Shown: positions 18,355 through 29,446, counted from the stretch's first letter. The stretch: 64,000 bases of DNA from Roseomonas sp. GC11 (GCF_024437745.1 NZ_JANFNY010000006.1:17757-81756); one strand, 5' to 3'. Program-made: numbers and translations. Notes: a model not told the origin generated them from the sequence alone.

Positions 18355-18879
18355 GTGACTCGCAGCGACAATCCCCGCAGCCTTGCCCGCCCGCCGCGCC
18401 TGCGCGCCGCGTTGCTGGCCCTGACCCTCGCCCTGCCCGCCGCCGGCTGCTCCTTGTTCGAGGCGCCCCCGGTCCAGCGCGGCAACAAGGCCGATCCGGA
18501 CCTCCTCGCCCAGCTCACGCCGGGGGTGCAGACCCAGGCCGATGTCCAGTCCCTGCTCGGCCCGCCGACCTCCACCGGCACCTTCGACCGGACGAACTGG
18601 TATTACATCAGCTCCGTCACCCGCATGCGCCCGGGCACCAAGGGCGCGGTGGAGGAACGCCGTGTCGTCGCCCTCACCTTCGACGAGCGCGGCGTGCTCC
18701 GGCAGATCCGCGAGCTCGGTGAGAAAGACATGAACGACAATGTCGGCATGGTCGAGCGCACCACCCCCGTACCGGGCACCGAGCGCACCGTCCTCCAGGC
18801 GCTGTTCGGCAATATCGGCCGCATCGGCGCCGGCAACATGGGCAGTGAGCAGGGTCCCGGCACCGGTCCGGGACGCTGA
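18355..18879 (+). CDS. bamE: Outer membrane assembly lipoprotein BamE
   Basis: 174-residue lipoprotein of the SmpA/OmlA family, a subunit of the BAM machine that inserts beta-barrel proteins. A lipobox LPAAGC gives a mature N-terminal Cys. The BamE fold follows: LTPGVQTQADVQSLLGPPT, then NWYYIS and VVALTFDERGVL. A GTG start at 18355 gives a normal signal-peptide length; a purine-rich AGAGGA lies about 12 bases upstream, which is long, so the start is less certain. Stop codon is 22 bp from terminator A4. Confidence 0.9.
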   Translation: MTRSDNPRSLARPPRLRAALLALTLALPAAGCSLFEAPPVQRGNKADPDLLAQLTPGVQTQADVQSLLGPPTSTGTFDRTNWYYISSVTRMRPGTKGAVEERRVVALTFDERGVLRQIRELGEKDMNDNVGMVERTTPVPGTERTVLQALFGNIGRIGAGNMGSEQGPGTGPGR

Positions 18880-18901
18880 TTTCATAGTTTAGATAAAGAA
18901 T

Positions 18902-19018
18902 CTTCTTTTTCTAAAGAAAAAGAAGCAAAAAGATTTTTTCCGTTTGGCGTCCCGCCTCAGGCCCGAGGCGGGACGCTTTCTGAAAAAGTTTTTTGGTTCT
19001 TTTTTTCAAAAAAGAACC
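18902..19018. terminator. Family A composite palindrome (A4), bidirectional terminator
   Basis: Between convergent bamE and the MFS gene. CTTCTTTTTC hairpin at 18902-18925, central GC palindrome at 18947-18976 (14 of 15 pairs intact), GGTTCTTTTTT hairpin at 18995-19018. Confidence 0.8.
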
Positions 19019-19036
19019 TTTCTCTCTCGTCTTTTC

Positions 19037-20239
19037 TTACGCCACGGCCCGCCGCCGCCCCTGCAGCATCACCAGCAGCAGGGCCAGCCCGATGGCGGGC
19101 AGCAGCAGGATGTTCAGCGTCGTCCAGCCCGCCACCTCGTGGATGGCGCCGGAGGCCAGCGCCGTGCAGGCCACCGTGCCGAAGACGATGAAGTCATTGG
19201 CCGCCTGGGCGCGCACGCGCTCTTCCGGCCGGTGCGCCTCGGCCAGCAGGTTGGTGGCGCCGACGAACATGAAGTTCCAGCCCACGCCCAGCAGCATCAG
19301 CGCGGCGCCGAAATTGGCGAAATCCTGCCCCGACAGCCCCACCGCGACACAGGCGAGGTTCAGCACCGCCCCCGCCGCGATCACCCGCCGCGCGCCGAAG
19401 CGCCCGATCAGCCGCCCGGTGACGAAGCCCGGCGCGAACATCGAGACGGCATGCATCTGGATCACCGTCGCGCTGGCGGCGATGCCGAAGCCGCAGAGCT
19501 GCATCTCCAGCGGGGTGGAGGTCATCACCAGATTCATCGTGCCATAGGCCATGGCGCCGGTGACGGCGGCGATGAGGAAATCCGGCCGGCGCAGGATCTC
19601 GCGGAGCGGCGTCGCCACCTTGGGCCGCGGCGGCGCCGGCGGCAGCGTCGCCCGCGACAGCAGCGTCATGCACACCAGCGGCAGCAGCGCCAGGATCATA
19701 TAGGTGCCGAGGAAGGTGAAGGGCGGGATCATCTCCCGCGAATGCTTCACCAGTTCCGGCCCGAAGATGGCCGAGAGCACGCCCCCCGCCATCACCAGCG
19801 AGACGGCGCGCGGGCGGTAGGCCGGGGTGGCCACCTCCGCCGCCGCGAAGCGGTAATGCTGGGAAATGCCGAAGCCCAGCCCGGCCGGCACCGCGCCAAG
19901 GCAGTAGAGCGCGAAATTGCCGTGCCACACGCCGAGCGCGAAGGTCACGCTGCCCAGGAAGGCGCCGCAGGCACCGAGCAGGAAGCCCGGCTTGCGCCCC
20001 AGCCGCGCGAAGACGAGGCCGGCGGGGATGGAGGCCGCCATCGTCGCCGCCATCTGCATGGCCATGGGCAGGGTGGCCAGGGCCTTGTCCGTGGCCAGGC
20101 TGTGGCCGATCAGGGCGGACATCGCCACCTGCCCCACCGTGCTCGCCTGCATCAGCGCCTGGCAGAGGAACATCAGCCAGACATTCTTCCGCATGGCCGC
20201 CGCGGCCTCCGCCGTCTGTCCGGCCTCGTGAACTGTCAT
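19037..20239 (-). CDS. MFS transporter
   Basis: 400-residue major facilitator with about twelve hydrophobic helices and the loop 2-3 motif GLVFARLGRKPGF. The substrate cannot be told. The ATG at 20239 overlaps the TGA of thiL (TGATG), and this start has GGAG nine bases upstream; ATG at 20254 is possible. It is the last gene of the leftward riboflavin/thiamine run, so co-expression with vitamin genes is likely, but transport of a vitamin precursor is only a guess. Confidence 0.85.
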   Translation of the reverse strand: MTVHEAGQTAEAAAAMRKNVWLMFLCQALMQASTVGQVAMSALIGHSLATDKALATLPMAMQMAATMAASIPAGLVFARLGRKPGFLLGACGAFLGSVTFALGVWHGNFALYCLGAVPAGLGFGISQHYRFAAAEVATPAYRPRAVSLVMAGGVLSAIFGPELVKHSREMIPPFTFLGTYMILALLPLVCMTLLSRATLPPAPPRPKVATPLREILRRPDFLIAAVTGAMAYGTMNLVMTSTPLEMQLCGFGIAASATVIQMHAVSMFAPGFVTGRLIGRFGARRVIAAGAVLNLACVAVGLSGQDFANFGAALMLLGVGWNFMFVGATNLLAEAHRPEERVRAQAANDFIVFGTVACTALASGAIHEVAGWTTLNILLLPAIGLALLLVMLQGRRRAVA

Positions 20240-21204
20240 CAGAAGTGACTCCATCCTCCCGGGCCGGGGGGAAGTTCCGCGCCGGCCTCATCCAGCACGG
20301 TAACCACCGCCTCGCCCGGCACGAAATGCCCGATGCGGGACACAGCCACGCCACAGGCGGCGGCGCGGGCGAAAATTTCCGGCGCGGCCCCGGGCGGGGC
20401 GGCGAAGAGAAGCTCATAATCATCGCCGCCCGAGAGCAGCTTCGGCAGCGCCACGGCGCCCGCGGCCACCAGCGCGGCGGCGGGCGGGGAGAGCGGCACA
20501 TCGGCCGCGCGCAGCACCGCGCCACAGCCACCGGCCCGGCAGAGATGGCCGAGATCCTGCACCAGCCCGTCCGACACATCCATGGCGGCGCGGGCGAGGC
20601 CGGCCAGCGCCTGCCCCAGGGCGAGGCGCGGCCGCGGCAGGCGATAGCGTGAGGCCAGGAAGCCCCCCGCATCCGCCACCGCGCCGCGCAGCGCCATCAG
20701 CCCCAGCGCGCCATCGCCGATACTGCCGGAGACCCACACCTCATCCCCCGGCCGGGCGCCGGCGCGGCGCAGCGCCTGCCCCGGCGCGACATGGCCGAGG
20801 ATGGTGAGGGAGAGCGTCACCGGGCCGGGGATGGACACCGTATCGCCGCCGAGGACGGAGAGGCCGAATTCGCGCTGGTCCTCCGCCAGCCCGGCGGAGA
20901 AGGCGGCGAGCCAGGCATCCGGCGTGCCGCGCGGCAGGGCAAGCGTCATCAGGTAGCCGAGCGGCGCGGCGCCCATGGCGGCGAGGTCGGAGAGGTTCAC
21001 CCGCAGCAGCTTGCGGCCCAGCGTCTCCGGCGGGTCGTCGGGGAGGAAATGCACCCCGGCCACCATCGCATCAGCGGCGAGCACCAGTTCACGGTTGGCG
21101 GGGGGGGTCAGGAGCGCGGCGTCGTCCAGCAGGCCCAGCGCGCCGGGGCCGGCCAGCGGCGCGAAATGGCGCGCGATCAGGGAGAATTCAGCAGGAATGG
21201 GCAT
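20239..21204 (-). CDS. thiL: Thiamine-monophosphate kinase
   Basis: 321-residue ATP-dependent kinase that makes thiamine diphosphate from thiamine monophosphate. The N-terminal LLDDAALL, the NLSDLAAMGA segment, GDTVSIPG and the C-terminal GGDDYELLFA are the family's metal and nucleotide-binding blocks (AIRS fold). Length is normal. It follows nusB across a 144-bp gap containing family B hairpins and is coupled to the MFS gene. Confidence 0.95.
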   Translation of the reverse strand: MPIPAEFSLIARHFAPLAGPGALGLLDDAALLTPPANRELVLAADAMVAGVHFLPDDPPETLGRKLLRVNLSDLAAMGAAPLGYLMTLALPRGTPDAWLAAFSAGLAEDQREFGLSVLGGDTVSIPGPVTLSLTILGHVAPGQALRRAGARPGDEVWVSGSIGDGALGLMALRGAVADAGGFLASRYRLPRPRLALGQALAGLARAAMDVSDGLVQDLGHLCRAGGCGAVLRAADVPLSPPAAALVAAGAVALPKLLSGGDDYELLFAAPPGAAPEIFARAAACGVAVSRIGHFVPGEAVVTVLDEAGAELPPGPGGWSHF

Positions 21205-21224
21205 CGCATGCTCTCCAGGTGGCC

Positions 21225-21327
21225 TTGAGGGGGCTTTGCCCCCTCAACCCCCCCTTCTTTCCCTTGGGCAGGGGACGGGGTCCCCTGCACCCGCCTTCAG
21301 AGTTTGAGAGGGGCGAAGCCCCTCTCA
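21225..21327. repeat. Family B palindrome cluster (B1)
   Basis: Three hairpins between co-directional nusB and thiL: TTGAGGGGGC-TTT-GCCCCCTCAA (21225-21247), GCAGGGGAC/GTCCCCTGC (21268-21288) and TGAGAGGGGC-GAA-GCCCCTCTCA (21305-21327). It lies inside an apparent operon, so it may act as an RNA processing or attenuation site rather than a full terminator. Confidence 0.8.
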
Positions 21328-21348
21328 TGCAGGCGGTGGCCCGGCTGT

Positions 21349-21858
21349 TCAGCGCTGGAACTCGGTGGGGCGCAGCGCGCGGGCCATGGCATCCAGCACG
21401 CCATTGGCGAAGCGCGGCTCCTCGCCGCTGAAGAAGCCGTGCGCGATGTCCATGTACTCGTTGATCACCACGCGCGCCGGCGGCTCGGTGCCCGAGGAGA
21501 GCTCATAGGCGGCGGCGCGCAGCAGGGCGCGCAGCACGGGGTCGAGCCGCGCCACCGTCCACTCGCCGGCCAGATGGCCCTGGACGATCTCGTCCAGGCC
21601 GTCGGGCTGGCGCGCCACGCCGCGCACCACGCTGGCGAAGAGCGGCACATCGGCCAGCGGCACCCGGCCATCCTCGAAGCCCCCGGCATCGGGGCCGATG
21701 CGGTAGCGGACGAACTGGTCGATCACCGCCTCCGCCGCCTCGCCGCTCTGCTCGCTCTGGAACAGCGCCTGGATGGCGGCCACGCGCGAGCCGGTGCGCG
21801 GGCGCCCGGCCACCGGCGGGCGCGGCTTCCTGCCGGCAGGAGTCTGGGGCGCGCTCAT
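21349..21858 (-). CDS. nusB: Transcription antitermination factor NusB
   Basis: 169-residue RNA-binding protein that, with NusE, promotes rRNA antitermination. The all-helical fold is recognisable from SRVAAIQALFQSEQSG near the start and ARVVINEYMDIAHGFFSGEE and FANGVLDA near the end. A basic tail of about 20 residues precedes the domain. It overlaps ribH by four bases (ATGA), the usual ribH-nusB pairing. Confidence 0.95.
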   Translation of the reverse strand: MSAPQTPAGRKPRPPVAGRPRTGSRVAAIQALFQSEQSGEAAEAVIDQFVRYRIGPDAGGFEDGRVPLADVPLFASVVRGVARQPDGLDEIVQGHLAGEWTVARLDPVLRALLRAAAYELSSGTEPPARVVINEYMDIAHGFFSGEEPRFANGVLDAMARALRPTEFQR

Positions 21859-22337
21859 GCCTGCCCCCAGCGGCGCGCCAGCGCGATCTGCTGCAGCAGG
21901 GCGTGCACCGCCTCCGCCCCCTTGTTGTGGCGGTCATCGGCGCTGCGCGCCTCGGCCTGGGCCAGGCTCTCCACCGTCAGCAGGCCGAAGCCGAGCGGGG
22001 CGCCCGTCTCGCCGCTGATGTCCATCACGCCCTGGCACACGGCCTCGCAGATGAACTGGTAGTGGTCGGTCTCGCCCTTCACCACGCAGCCGAGCAGCAG
22101 GAAGCCGTCCCAGCCCGGGGCCACCTTCAGCGCCATGCGCAGCGCCGCCGGCAGCTCGAAGGCGCCGGCGACATCGACCACCTCCAGCGTGGCGCCGATC
22201 TCGGCCAGGATCTTCTCGGCGCCACGGCGCATGCCGCCCACGACGCCGTCATAATACGGCGCCTGGATCAGCAGGATGCGCGGCGCGGGGCCGGGGATGG
22301 CGGGGGTCGCGCGTTCCGGCGCGTCGGCGGTGCTCAT
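21855..22337 (-). CDS. ribH: 6,7-dimethyl-8-ribityllumazine synthase
   Basis: 160-residue lumazine synthase, the penultimate step of riboflavin synthesis, condensing the ribityl-pyrimidine with 3,4-dihydroxybutanone phosphate. Motifs GAFELP, LGCVVKGETDHYQFI and GVMDIS-type loop plus GLLTVES are intact, including the catalytic His of the ETDH block. Overlaps both neighbours by ATGA, so ribB, ribH and nusB are co-translated. Confidence 0.95.
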   Translation of the reverse strand: MSTADAPERATPAIPGPAPRILLIQAPYYDGVVGGMRRGAEKILAEIGATLEVVDVAGAFELPAALRMALKVAPGWDGFLLLGCVVKGETDHYQFICEAVCQGVMDISGETGAPLGFGLLTVESLAQAEARSADDRHNKGAEAVHALLQQIALARRWGQA

Positions 22338-23461
22338 GCGGCGCCTTCTTCCTCGATGGGCCGGCTCTCGGACACGGTCAGGCCATAGCCCTCCAGTCCG
22401 ACGATGGCCTTGGGGTGGTTGGTCAACAGGACCATGTCCTTGACGCCAAGATCCGCCAGGATCTGGGCGCCGATGCCGTAGTCGCGCAGCTCCGGCGGCG
22501 CGCTGCGGTCCCGCCGGGCGCGGATGCGCTCCGACAGGGCGGTGGGCTTCACGTCGCGGATCAGCACCACCACGCCGCGCCCTTCCTGGGCGATGGCGCG
22601 CATGGCGCTGTGCAGCTCGGCCGAGCCGCTGGTGCCCACGATATCGGCGAAGAGGTTGACGGCGTGCATGCGCACCGGCACCGGGCCGGGGCGCGCCAGG
22701 TCGCCCTTCACCAGCGCGACATGCTCGCCATATTCCTGCGTGTTGGCATAGACGACGACGCGCCATTCCCCGCCGGGCAGGTCGGCCAGGCGGTTTTCCT
22801 CCACCCGCTTCACCAGCCGCTCGGTGCGGCGGCGGTAGCCGATGAGGTCGGCGATGGTGCCGAGCTTCAGCCCGTGATGCTGGGCGAAGGCCACGAGGTC
22901 CGGCATGCGGGCCATGGTGCCGTCGTCATTCATGATCTCGCAGATCACGCCGGCCGGGTTCAGCCCGGCGAGGCGGGCGAAATCCACCGCCGCCTCGGTA
23001 TGGCCGGCGCGCACCAGCGTGCCGCCCTCCCGCGCCACCAGCGGGAAGACATGGCCCGGCGTCACGATCTGCTCGCGCCCCGCCTCGGGGTTGATCGCCA
23101 CCGCCACGGTGCGGGCGCGGTCGGCGGCGGAAATGCCGGTCGTCACCCCTTCCCGCGCCTCGATCGAGACGGTGAAGGCGGTCTGGTGCCGGGTGCCGTT
23201 GCTCTGCGCCATCAGCGGCAGGCCGAGCTGCTCCACCCGCGTCCGCGTCATGGCGAGGCAGATCAGCCCGCGCGCGTGGCGGGCCATGAAGTTGATGGCA
23301 TCCGGCGTGGCGAACTGCGCGGGGATGACGAGGTCGCCCTCATTCTCCCGGTCCTCGTCATCGACGAGGATGAACATGCGGCCGCGCCGCGCCTCCTCCA
23401 GCAGCTCCTCGGTGGGGCTGAGGAATTCGGCGAAGGAGGTGCGCTGGGTCAGGACGGTCAT
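22334..23461 (-). CDS. ribB: 3,4-dihydroxy-2-butanone-4-phosphate synthase with degenerate GTP cyclohydrolase II domain
   Basis: 375-residue RibBA-shaped protein. The N-terminal half (to about 205) is an intact DHBP synthase: DDEDRENEGDLV, the HARGLIC motif, GHVFPL and GHTEAAVDFARLAG. The C-terminal half has the GTP cyclohydrolase II fold but lacks its zinc cysteines: the usual HSEC is HAVN and the RCDCG block is replaced by a sequence without Cys. It should make dihydroxybutanone phosphate but not open GTP, so a separate RibA must exist elsewhere. Such hybrids are common in alphaproteobacteria. Overlaps ribE and ribH by four bases. Confidence 0.93.
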   Translation of the reverse strand: MTVLTQRTSFAEFLSPTEELLEEARRGRMFILVDDEDRENEGDLVIPAQFATPDAINFMARHARGLICLAMTRTRVEQLGLPLMAQSNGTRHQTAFTVSIEAREGVTTGISAADRARTVAVAINPEAGREQIVTPGHVFPLVAREGGTLVRAGHTEAAVDFARLAGLNPAGVICEIMNDDGTMARMPDLVAFAQHHGLKLGTIADLIGYRRRTERLVKRVEENRLADLPGGEWRVVVYANTQEYGEHVALVKGDLARPGPVPVRMHAVNLFADIVGTSGSAELHSAMRAIAQEGRGVVVLIRDVKPTALSERIRARRDRSAPPELRDYGIGAQILADLGVKDMVLLTNHPKAIVGLEGYGLTVSESRPIEEEGAA

Positions 23462-24075
23462 GCGGAGTGCTCCCCCACCTCGAATTCACGGAGCCGGGCG
23501 ACGTAGCGCGCCAGCATGTCGATCTCGATATTCACCCGGTCGCCGGCGGCGAGGCCGCCCAGCGTCGTCACCTGCGCCGTGTGCGGGATGAGGTTCACGC
23601 CGAAGGCCGTGCCCTCCACCGCGTTCACGGTGAGGGAGACGCCCTCGATGGTGACCGAGCCCTTGGGCGCGACGAAGCGCGCCAGCGCCGCCGGCAGCCG
23701 CACGGTGAGGCGCAGCGAGCCATTCTCCGGCGTGGCCGAGACCACCTCGCCCACGCCATCGACATGGCCGGAGACGACATGGCCGCCAAGCTCATCGCCC
23801 ATGCGCAGCGCGCGCTCAAGGTTGATGGCGGCGCCCGGCCGCCAGGCGCCGAGCGTGGTCTTGCCCAGCGTCTCGGCCGAGACCTCGACGGTGAAGCGGT
23901 CCGCCTCGCGCGTGATCACCGTCAGGCAGCAGCCGGAACAGGCGATGGAGGCCCCGATGGCCGCGCCCTCCAGCCAGCCCTCGGGCGTGGCGATGACGAG
24001 GCGCATATCCTGCCCCCCGCCGATCGGCGCGACCGCGGCGACCTCGCCCTTCGCGGTGATGATTCCGGTGAACAT
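23458..24075 (-). CDS. ribE: Riboflavin synthase, alpha subunit
   Basis: 205-residue enzyme that dismutates two ribityllumazines into riboflavin. The start MFTGII is the family signature. Two lumazine-binding barrels follow: one with CSGCCLTV and one with GVSLTVN, joined by GGHVVSGHVDGVG. It sits two bases after ribD and overlaps ribB by ATGA. Confidence 0.96.
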   Translation of the reverse strand: MFTGIITAKGEVAAVAPIGGGQDMRLVIATPEGWLEGAAIGASIACSGCCLTVITREADRFTVEVSAETLGKTTLGAWRPGAAINLERALRMGDELGGHVVSGHVDGVGEVVSATPENGSLRLTVRLPAALARFVAPKGSVTIEGVSLTVNAVEGTAFGVNLIPHTAQVTTLGGLAAGDRVNIEIDMLARYVARLREFEVGEHSA

Positions 24076-24077
24076 GC

Positions 24078-25247
24078 TCAGGCGGCCCCCATCTCGCTTT
24101 CGCTCATCCTGCTGTCCGCGAGCGATTCATACTCGCTCAGCAGGTCCGCCCCGGCGGTGGCCAGGGTGGTGCGGCGATATCTGGGCATGGCCGACAAAAG
24201 CTCCAGCGGCAAGGCGTCCAGCGCGGGCCTGCCATCGCCGCCGATCAGGCCGGGGGCGTGGAACCAGGCCAGCCGGTCCACCAGCCCGGCACGCAGCAGC
24301 GCCGCCGCCAGCGCCGCGCCGCCCTCGGCCAGCACGCGCGTCAGGCCGCGCGCGGCCAGGGCGCGCAGCAGCGCCGCCGGGTCGAGGCCGGGATGGCCCT
24401 CCGCCTCGGGAACCTCGATGATCTCGGCCCCGGCGGCGCGCAGCGGCGCCAGCAGGGCCTCCGGGTGGCCCGGGCGCGTCGCCACCCAGACGGGGCCGCC
24501 GCCCGCGCGCAGCATGCGCGCCGTGGCGGGCAGGCGCAGCCGGGCATCCGCCACCACCCGCACCGTCGGCACCGGGGTGAAGCCGGGGAGGCGGCAGGAG
24601 AGGTCCGGGTCATCGGCCAGCGCCGTGCCGCTGCCCACCAGCACGGCATCGTGCCGGCCGCGCAGGGCATGGGCGGCGCGGCGCGCCTCCGGCCCGGTGA
24701 TCCACTGGCTCTCGCCGGCGCGGGTGGCGATGCGGCCATCCAGCGTGGTGGCCAGCTTCAGCGTCAGCAGCGGCAGGTTCCGCGTCAGCCGCTTGAGGAA
24801 GCCGGCATTCAGCGCCCGCGCCTCCGCCTCCAGCAGCCCGGTGGAGACGGCGATGCCGGCGGCGCGCAGCCGGGCGATGCCGCCGCCATCGACGCGCGGA
24901 TCCGGGTCGCGCAGGGCGATGACGACGCGCGCCACCCCGGCGGCCACCAGCGCATCGGCGCAGGGCGGCGTGCGGCCCCAGTGGCAGCAGGGCTCCAGCG
25001 TGACATAGGCGGTGGCGCCGCGCGCGGCGGCGCCGGCCCGGGCCAGGGCCTCCGTCTCCGCATGCGGGCGGCCGCCGGGGGCGGTCCAGCCGCGCCCCAC
25101 CACCTGCCCGTCCGCCGCCACGATGACGCAGCCCACCGAGGGGTTGGGCCAGGTATTGCCCAGCCCGCGCGCCGCCAGCGCCAGGGCGGCGCGCATATGC
25201 GCCGTGTCCTCCACGCTGTGGCGGGCCTGGGCGGGCAGCGCGTTCAT
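24078..25247 (-). CDS. ribD: Bifunctional riboflavin deaminase/reductase RibD
   Basis: 389-residue fusion enzyme. The N-terminal deaminase has the zinc motif HAETEAL plus PCCHWGRTPPCADAL; the C-terminal NADPH reductase begins near residue 155 (LKLATTLDGRIA) and contains GSGTALADDP and LAEGGAAL. It turns the GTP-derived pyrimidine into its ribityl-amino form. ATG at 25247 overlaps the stop of the GNAT gene (TGATG). No FMN riboswitch is seen upstream; expression probably depends on the long operon. Confidence 0.95.
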   Translation of the reverse strand: MNALPAQARHSVEDTAHMRAALALAARGLGNTWPNPSVGCVIVAADGQVVGRGWTAPGGRPHAETEALARAGAAARGATAYVTLEPCCHWGRTPPCADALVAAGVARVVIALRDPDPRVDGGGIARLRAAGIAVSTGLLEAEARALNAGFLKRLTRNLPLLTLKLATTLDGRIATRAGESQWITGPEARRAAHALRGRHDAVLVGSGTALADDPDLSCRLPGFTPVPTVRVVADARLRLPATARMLRAGGGPVWVATRPGHPEALLAPLRAAGAEIIEVPEAEGHPGLDPAALLRALAARGLTRVLAEGGAALAAALLRAGLVDRLAWFHAPGLIGGDGRPALDALPLELLSAMPRYRRTTLATAGADLLSEYESLADSRMSESEMGAA

Positions 25248-25900
25248 CACGCGGCGGCGCCGAAGGGAGGCAGCTCGGGCAGCTCGGGCTGGGGCAGCCC
25301 GGACGGGAGCAGCCCAGACGGGAGCAGCTCGGGCTGGGGCAGCGCCTTGGCCAGCACGGTGTGCGGCAGCGTCACCTGCAGCACCGGCTCGGTGCGCTGC
25401 CCGGCCGCCTGCATGGCATAGCCGCGCCGGCGGAACAGGCCGAGGGCGCGCAGATGCCCGCTCGGCACCCGCACGCGCAGGCTGGGCGCGCCCCCGGCGG
25501 CCAGCAGCGCCTCCATGGCGGCGAGCAGGGTGGAGCCGATGCCCTGCCCCCCCACCTGCGGCGCGACCCAGAGGCCGGAGAGCCGCGCATCGGCCCCGGC
25601 CTCCGGCTTCTCGGCCAGGGCGCAGCCCAGCGGGCCCTGCGCGCCCTCGGCGAGCAGCAGCGGGCCGCCCTGCGCCAGCGCGGCGGCGAAGAGGGCAGTG
25701 AAGCGCTCCACCGTGGCGCGGCGGCGCAGCTCGGCCGGCAGCAGCGCCGCCGTGCCCTGGGCATAGGCCGCCACCGCCACGGCGGCGAGCGCCGGCAGGT
25801 CGGCGGCGCCCGCGCGGCGCAGCGTCAGCCCTGCCCCCAGCGAGATGCCGGCAGCCGAAGCCCCGCCGGCCAGGGCCGCGGGATGAAACAGTTTGACCAT
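25247..25900 (-). CDS. GNAT family acetyltransferase
   Basis: 217-residue protein with a single GNAT domain at about 25-170. The acetyl-CoA loop is VGGQGIGSTLL, preceded by LSGLWVAPQ as beta-4, and the last strand region is ALGLFRRRGY. The C-terminal 35 residues are a low-complexity LPQPEL/LLPSG repeat encoded by short DNA repeats, unlikely to be part of the fold. The substrate is unknown. It sits between nrdR (7 bp) and ribD (overlap), which is not a standard place in this operon. Confidence 0.82.
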   Translation of the reverse strand: MVKLFHPAALAGGASAAGISLGAGLTLRRAGAADLPALAAVAVAAYAQGTAALLPAELRRRATVERFTALFAAALAQGGPLLLAEGAQGPLGCALAEKPEAGADARLSGLWVAPQVGGQGIGSTLLAAMEALLAAGGAPSLRVRVPSGHLRALGLFRRRGYAMQAAGQRTEPVLQVTLPHTVLAKALPQPELLPSGLLPSGLPQPELPELPPFGAAA

Positions 25901-25907
25901 GCCGGGT

Positions 25908-26378
25908 TCAGCCCTTGCCGTTGCCGTCGCCGAAATCGAGGGAGCCGAGGAAGGCGCGGAAGTCGCTCGCCTCCCCGAAATTCCTGTAGACCGAGGCGAA
26001 GCGCACATACGCCACCTGGTCCAGTTCCTTCAACGTCTCCATCACCATCTCGCCGATGGCGCGGCTGGAGATCTCGCTCTCGCCCTCGGCCTCCAGGCGG
26101 CGCTGGATGCCGTTGACGATGCGCTCGATGCGGTCCTCGTCCACCGGCCGCTTGCGCAGCGCGATGCGGATGGAGCGGGCGAGCTTGTCGCGGTCGAAGG
26201 GCACGCGGCGCTGGTCGGACTTCACCACCGTCAGCTCGCGCAGCGTCACGCGCTCGAAGGTGGTGAAGCGCGCCCCGCAGGAGGGGCAGGAACGCCGGCG
26301 CCGGATGGCCGCCCCGTCATCGGCGGGGCGGCTGTCCTTCACCTGCGTGTCCTCGCTGCCGCAGAACGGACAGCGCAT
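25908..26378 (-). CDS. nrdR: Transcriptional repressor NrdR
   Basis: 156-residue repressor of ribonucleotide reductase genes. An N-terminal zinc ribbon (Cys3, Cys6, Cys31, Cys34) is followed by an ATP-cone domain (about 49-139) that senses ATP/dATP. Starts [13 protein letters not shown], the family hallmark. The gene follows glyA by 24 bp, a common pairing in alphaproteobacteria. Confidence 0.96.
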   Translation of the reverse strand: MRCPFCGSEDTQVKDSRPADDGAAIRRRRSCPSCGARFTTFERVTLRELTVVKSDQRRVPFDRDKLARSIRIALRKRPVDEDRIERIVNGIQRRLEAEGESEISSRAIGEMVMETLKELDQVAYVRFASVYRNFGEASDFRAFLGSLDFGDGNGKG

Positions 26379-26402
26379 GGCCCGGCCCCCCGCCCCGGCC
26401 GC

Positions 26403-27704
26403 TCAGCGGTAGATCGGGAAGCGCTGGCAGAGGGCCAGGACCTCGGCCCCCACCTCGGCCTCGATGGCGGCATTGCCCTCGGGGTCGTTGGCGCGGGAGA
26501 GGCCGGTCAGCACCTTGCCGATCAGGCGCCCGATCTGGCGGAACTCCGCCTCGCCCAGGCCGCGCGTGGTGCCGGCCGGCGTGCCGAGGCGGATGCCGGA
26601 AGTGACGAAGGGCTTGGCCGGGTCGAAGGGGATGGCGTTCTTGTTGCAGGTCAGATGGGCGCGGCCCAGCGCCGCCTCGGCCGCCTTGCCGGTCAGGCTC
26701 AGCGGGCGGAGGTCGACCAGCATCAGGTGGTTGTCCGTGCCGCCGGTGACGATGCCGGCGCCCTGGGCCACCAGCTCCTCGGCCAGGGCCTTCGCATTGG
26801 CCACCACGGCCTTGGCATAGGCGCGGAATTCGGGGCGCAGCGCCTCGCCGAAGGCCACCGCCTTGGCGGCGATCACATGCTCCAGCGGGCCGCCCTGCAG
26901 GCCGGGGAAGACGGCGCTGTTGAACTTCTTCGCCAGCGCCTCGTCATTGGTCAGGATCATGCCGCCGCGCGGGCCGCGCAGCGTCTTGTGGGTGGTGGTG
27001 GTCACCACATGGGCGTGCGGGAAGGGGCTGTCATGCGCGCCGCCGGCCACCAGCCCGGCGAAATGCGCCATGTCCACCATGAAGTACGCGCCGACCTCAT
27101 CAGCAATGGCGCGAAACTTGGAAAAATCCCAGGCGCGGGAATAGGCGGAGCCACCGGCCACGATCAGCTTGGGGCGGCTCTCGCGGGCGATGCGGGCGAC
27201 CTCGGCCATGTCGATGCGGCCGCTCTCGCGGTCCACCGTGTAGGGGGCGACCTTGAACCACTTGCCAGACATGTTGACCGGCGAGCCATGCGTCAGGTGG
27301 CCGCCGGCGGCGAGGTCGAGGCCCATGAAGGTGTCGCCCGGCTGGAGCAGGGCGAAGAACACGGCCTGGTTGGCCTGGGCGCCGGAATGCGGCTGGACAT
27401 TGGCGTAGCCGCAGCCGAAGAGCTGCCTGGCGCGCTCGATCGCCAGCGTCTCGATCTCGTCCACATACTCGCAGCCGCCATAGTAGCGCTTGCCCGGCAG
27501 GCCCTCGGCATACTTGTTGGTCAGGATCGAGCCCTGGGCCTCCAGCACGGCGCGGGAGACGATGTTCTCGGAGGCGATCAGCTCGATGCCATCCTGCTGG
27601 CGGATCAGCTCACGGCCGATCAGCGCGGCGATATCGGCATCGGCCTCGGCCAGGGAGGCACCGAAGAAGCGGCCATCGAGGGTCGCGGGGGAGAGCTCGT
27701 TCAT
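26403..27704 (-). CDS. glyA: Serine hydroxymethyltransferase
   Basis: 433-residue PLP enzyme interconverting serine and glycine with tetrahydrofolate. Motifs include [27 protein letters not shown] and [14 protein letters not shown] with the PLP-binding Lys. Full length, no anomalies. It follows rpiB by four bases, so both start from the same upstream promoter region. Confidence 0.97.
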   Translation of the reverse strand: MNELSPATLDGRFFGASLAEADADIAALIGRELIRQQDGIELIASENIVSRAVLEAQGSILTNKYAEGLPGKRYYGGCEYVDEIETLAIERARQLFGCGYANVQPHSGAQANQAVFFALLQPGDTFMGLDLAAGGHLTHGSPVNMSGKWFKVAPYTVDRESGRIDMAEVARIARESRPKLIVAGGSAYSRAWDFSKFRAIADEVGAYFMVDMAHFAGLVAGGAHDSPFPHAHVVTTTTHKTLRGPRGGMILTNDEALAKKFNSAVFPGLQGGPLEHVIAAKAVAFGEALRPEFRAYAKAVVANAKALAEELVAQGAGIVTGGTDNHLMLVDLRPLSLTGKAAEAALGRAHLTCNKNAIPFDPAKPFVTSGIRLGTPAGTTRGLGEAEFRQIGRLIGKVLTGLSRANDPEGNAAIEAEVGAEVLALCQRFPIYR

Positions 27705-27708
27705 GGCG

Positions 27709-29446
<1,738 letters not shown>

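Noticed and set aside
21225-21327. CRISPR array, because of regularly spaced palindromes in family B
   Set aside because: The modules differ from each other, spacers are not of constant length, and no cas gene is present.
23458-25250. FMN riboswitch upstream of ribD or ribE
   Set aside because: The genes overlap or are a few bases apart, leaving no room, and no FMN-aptamer-like sequence was seen before rpiB either.
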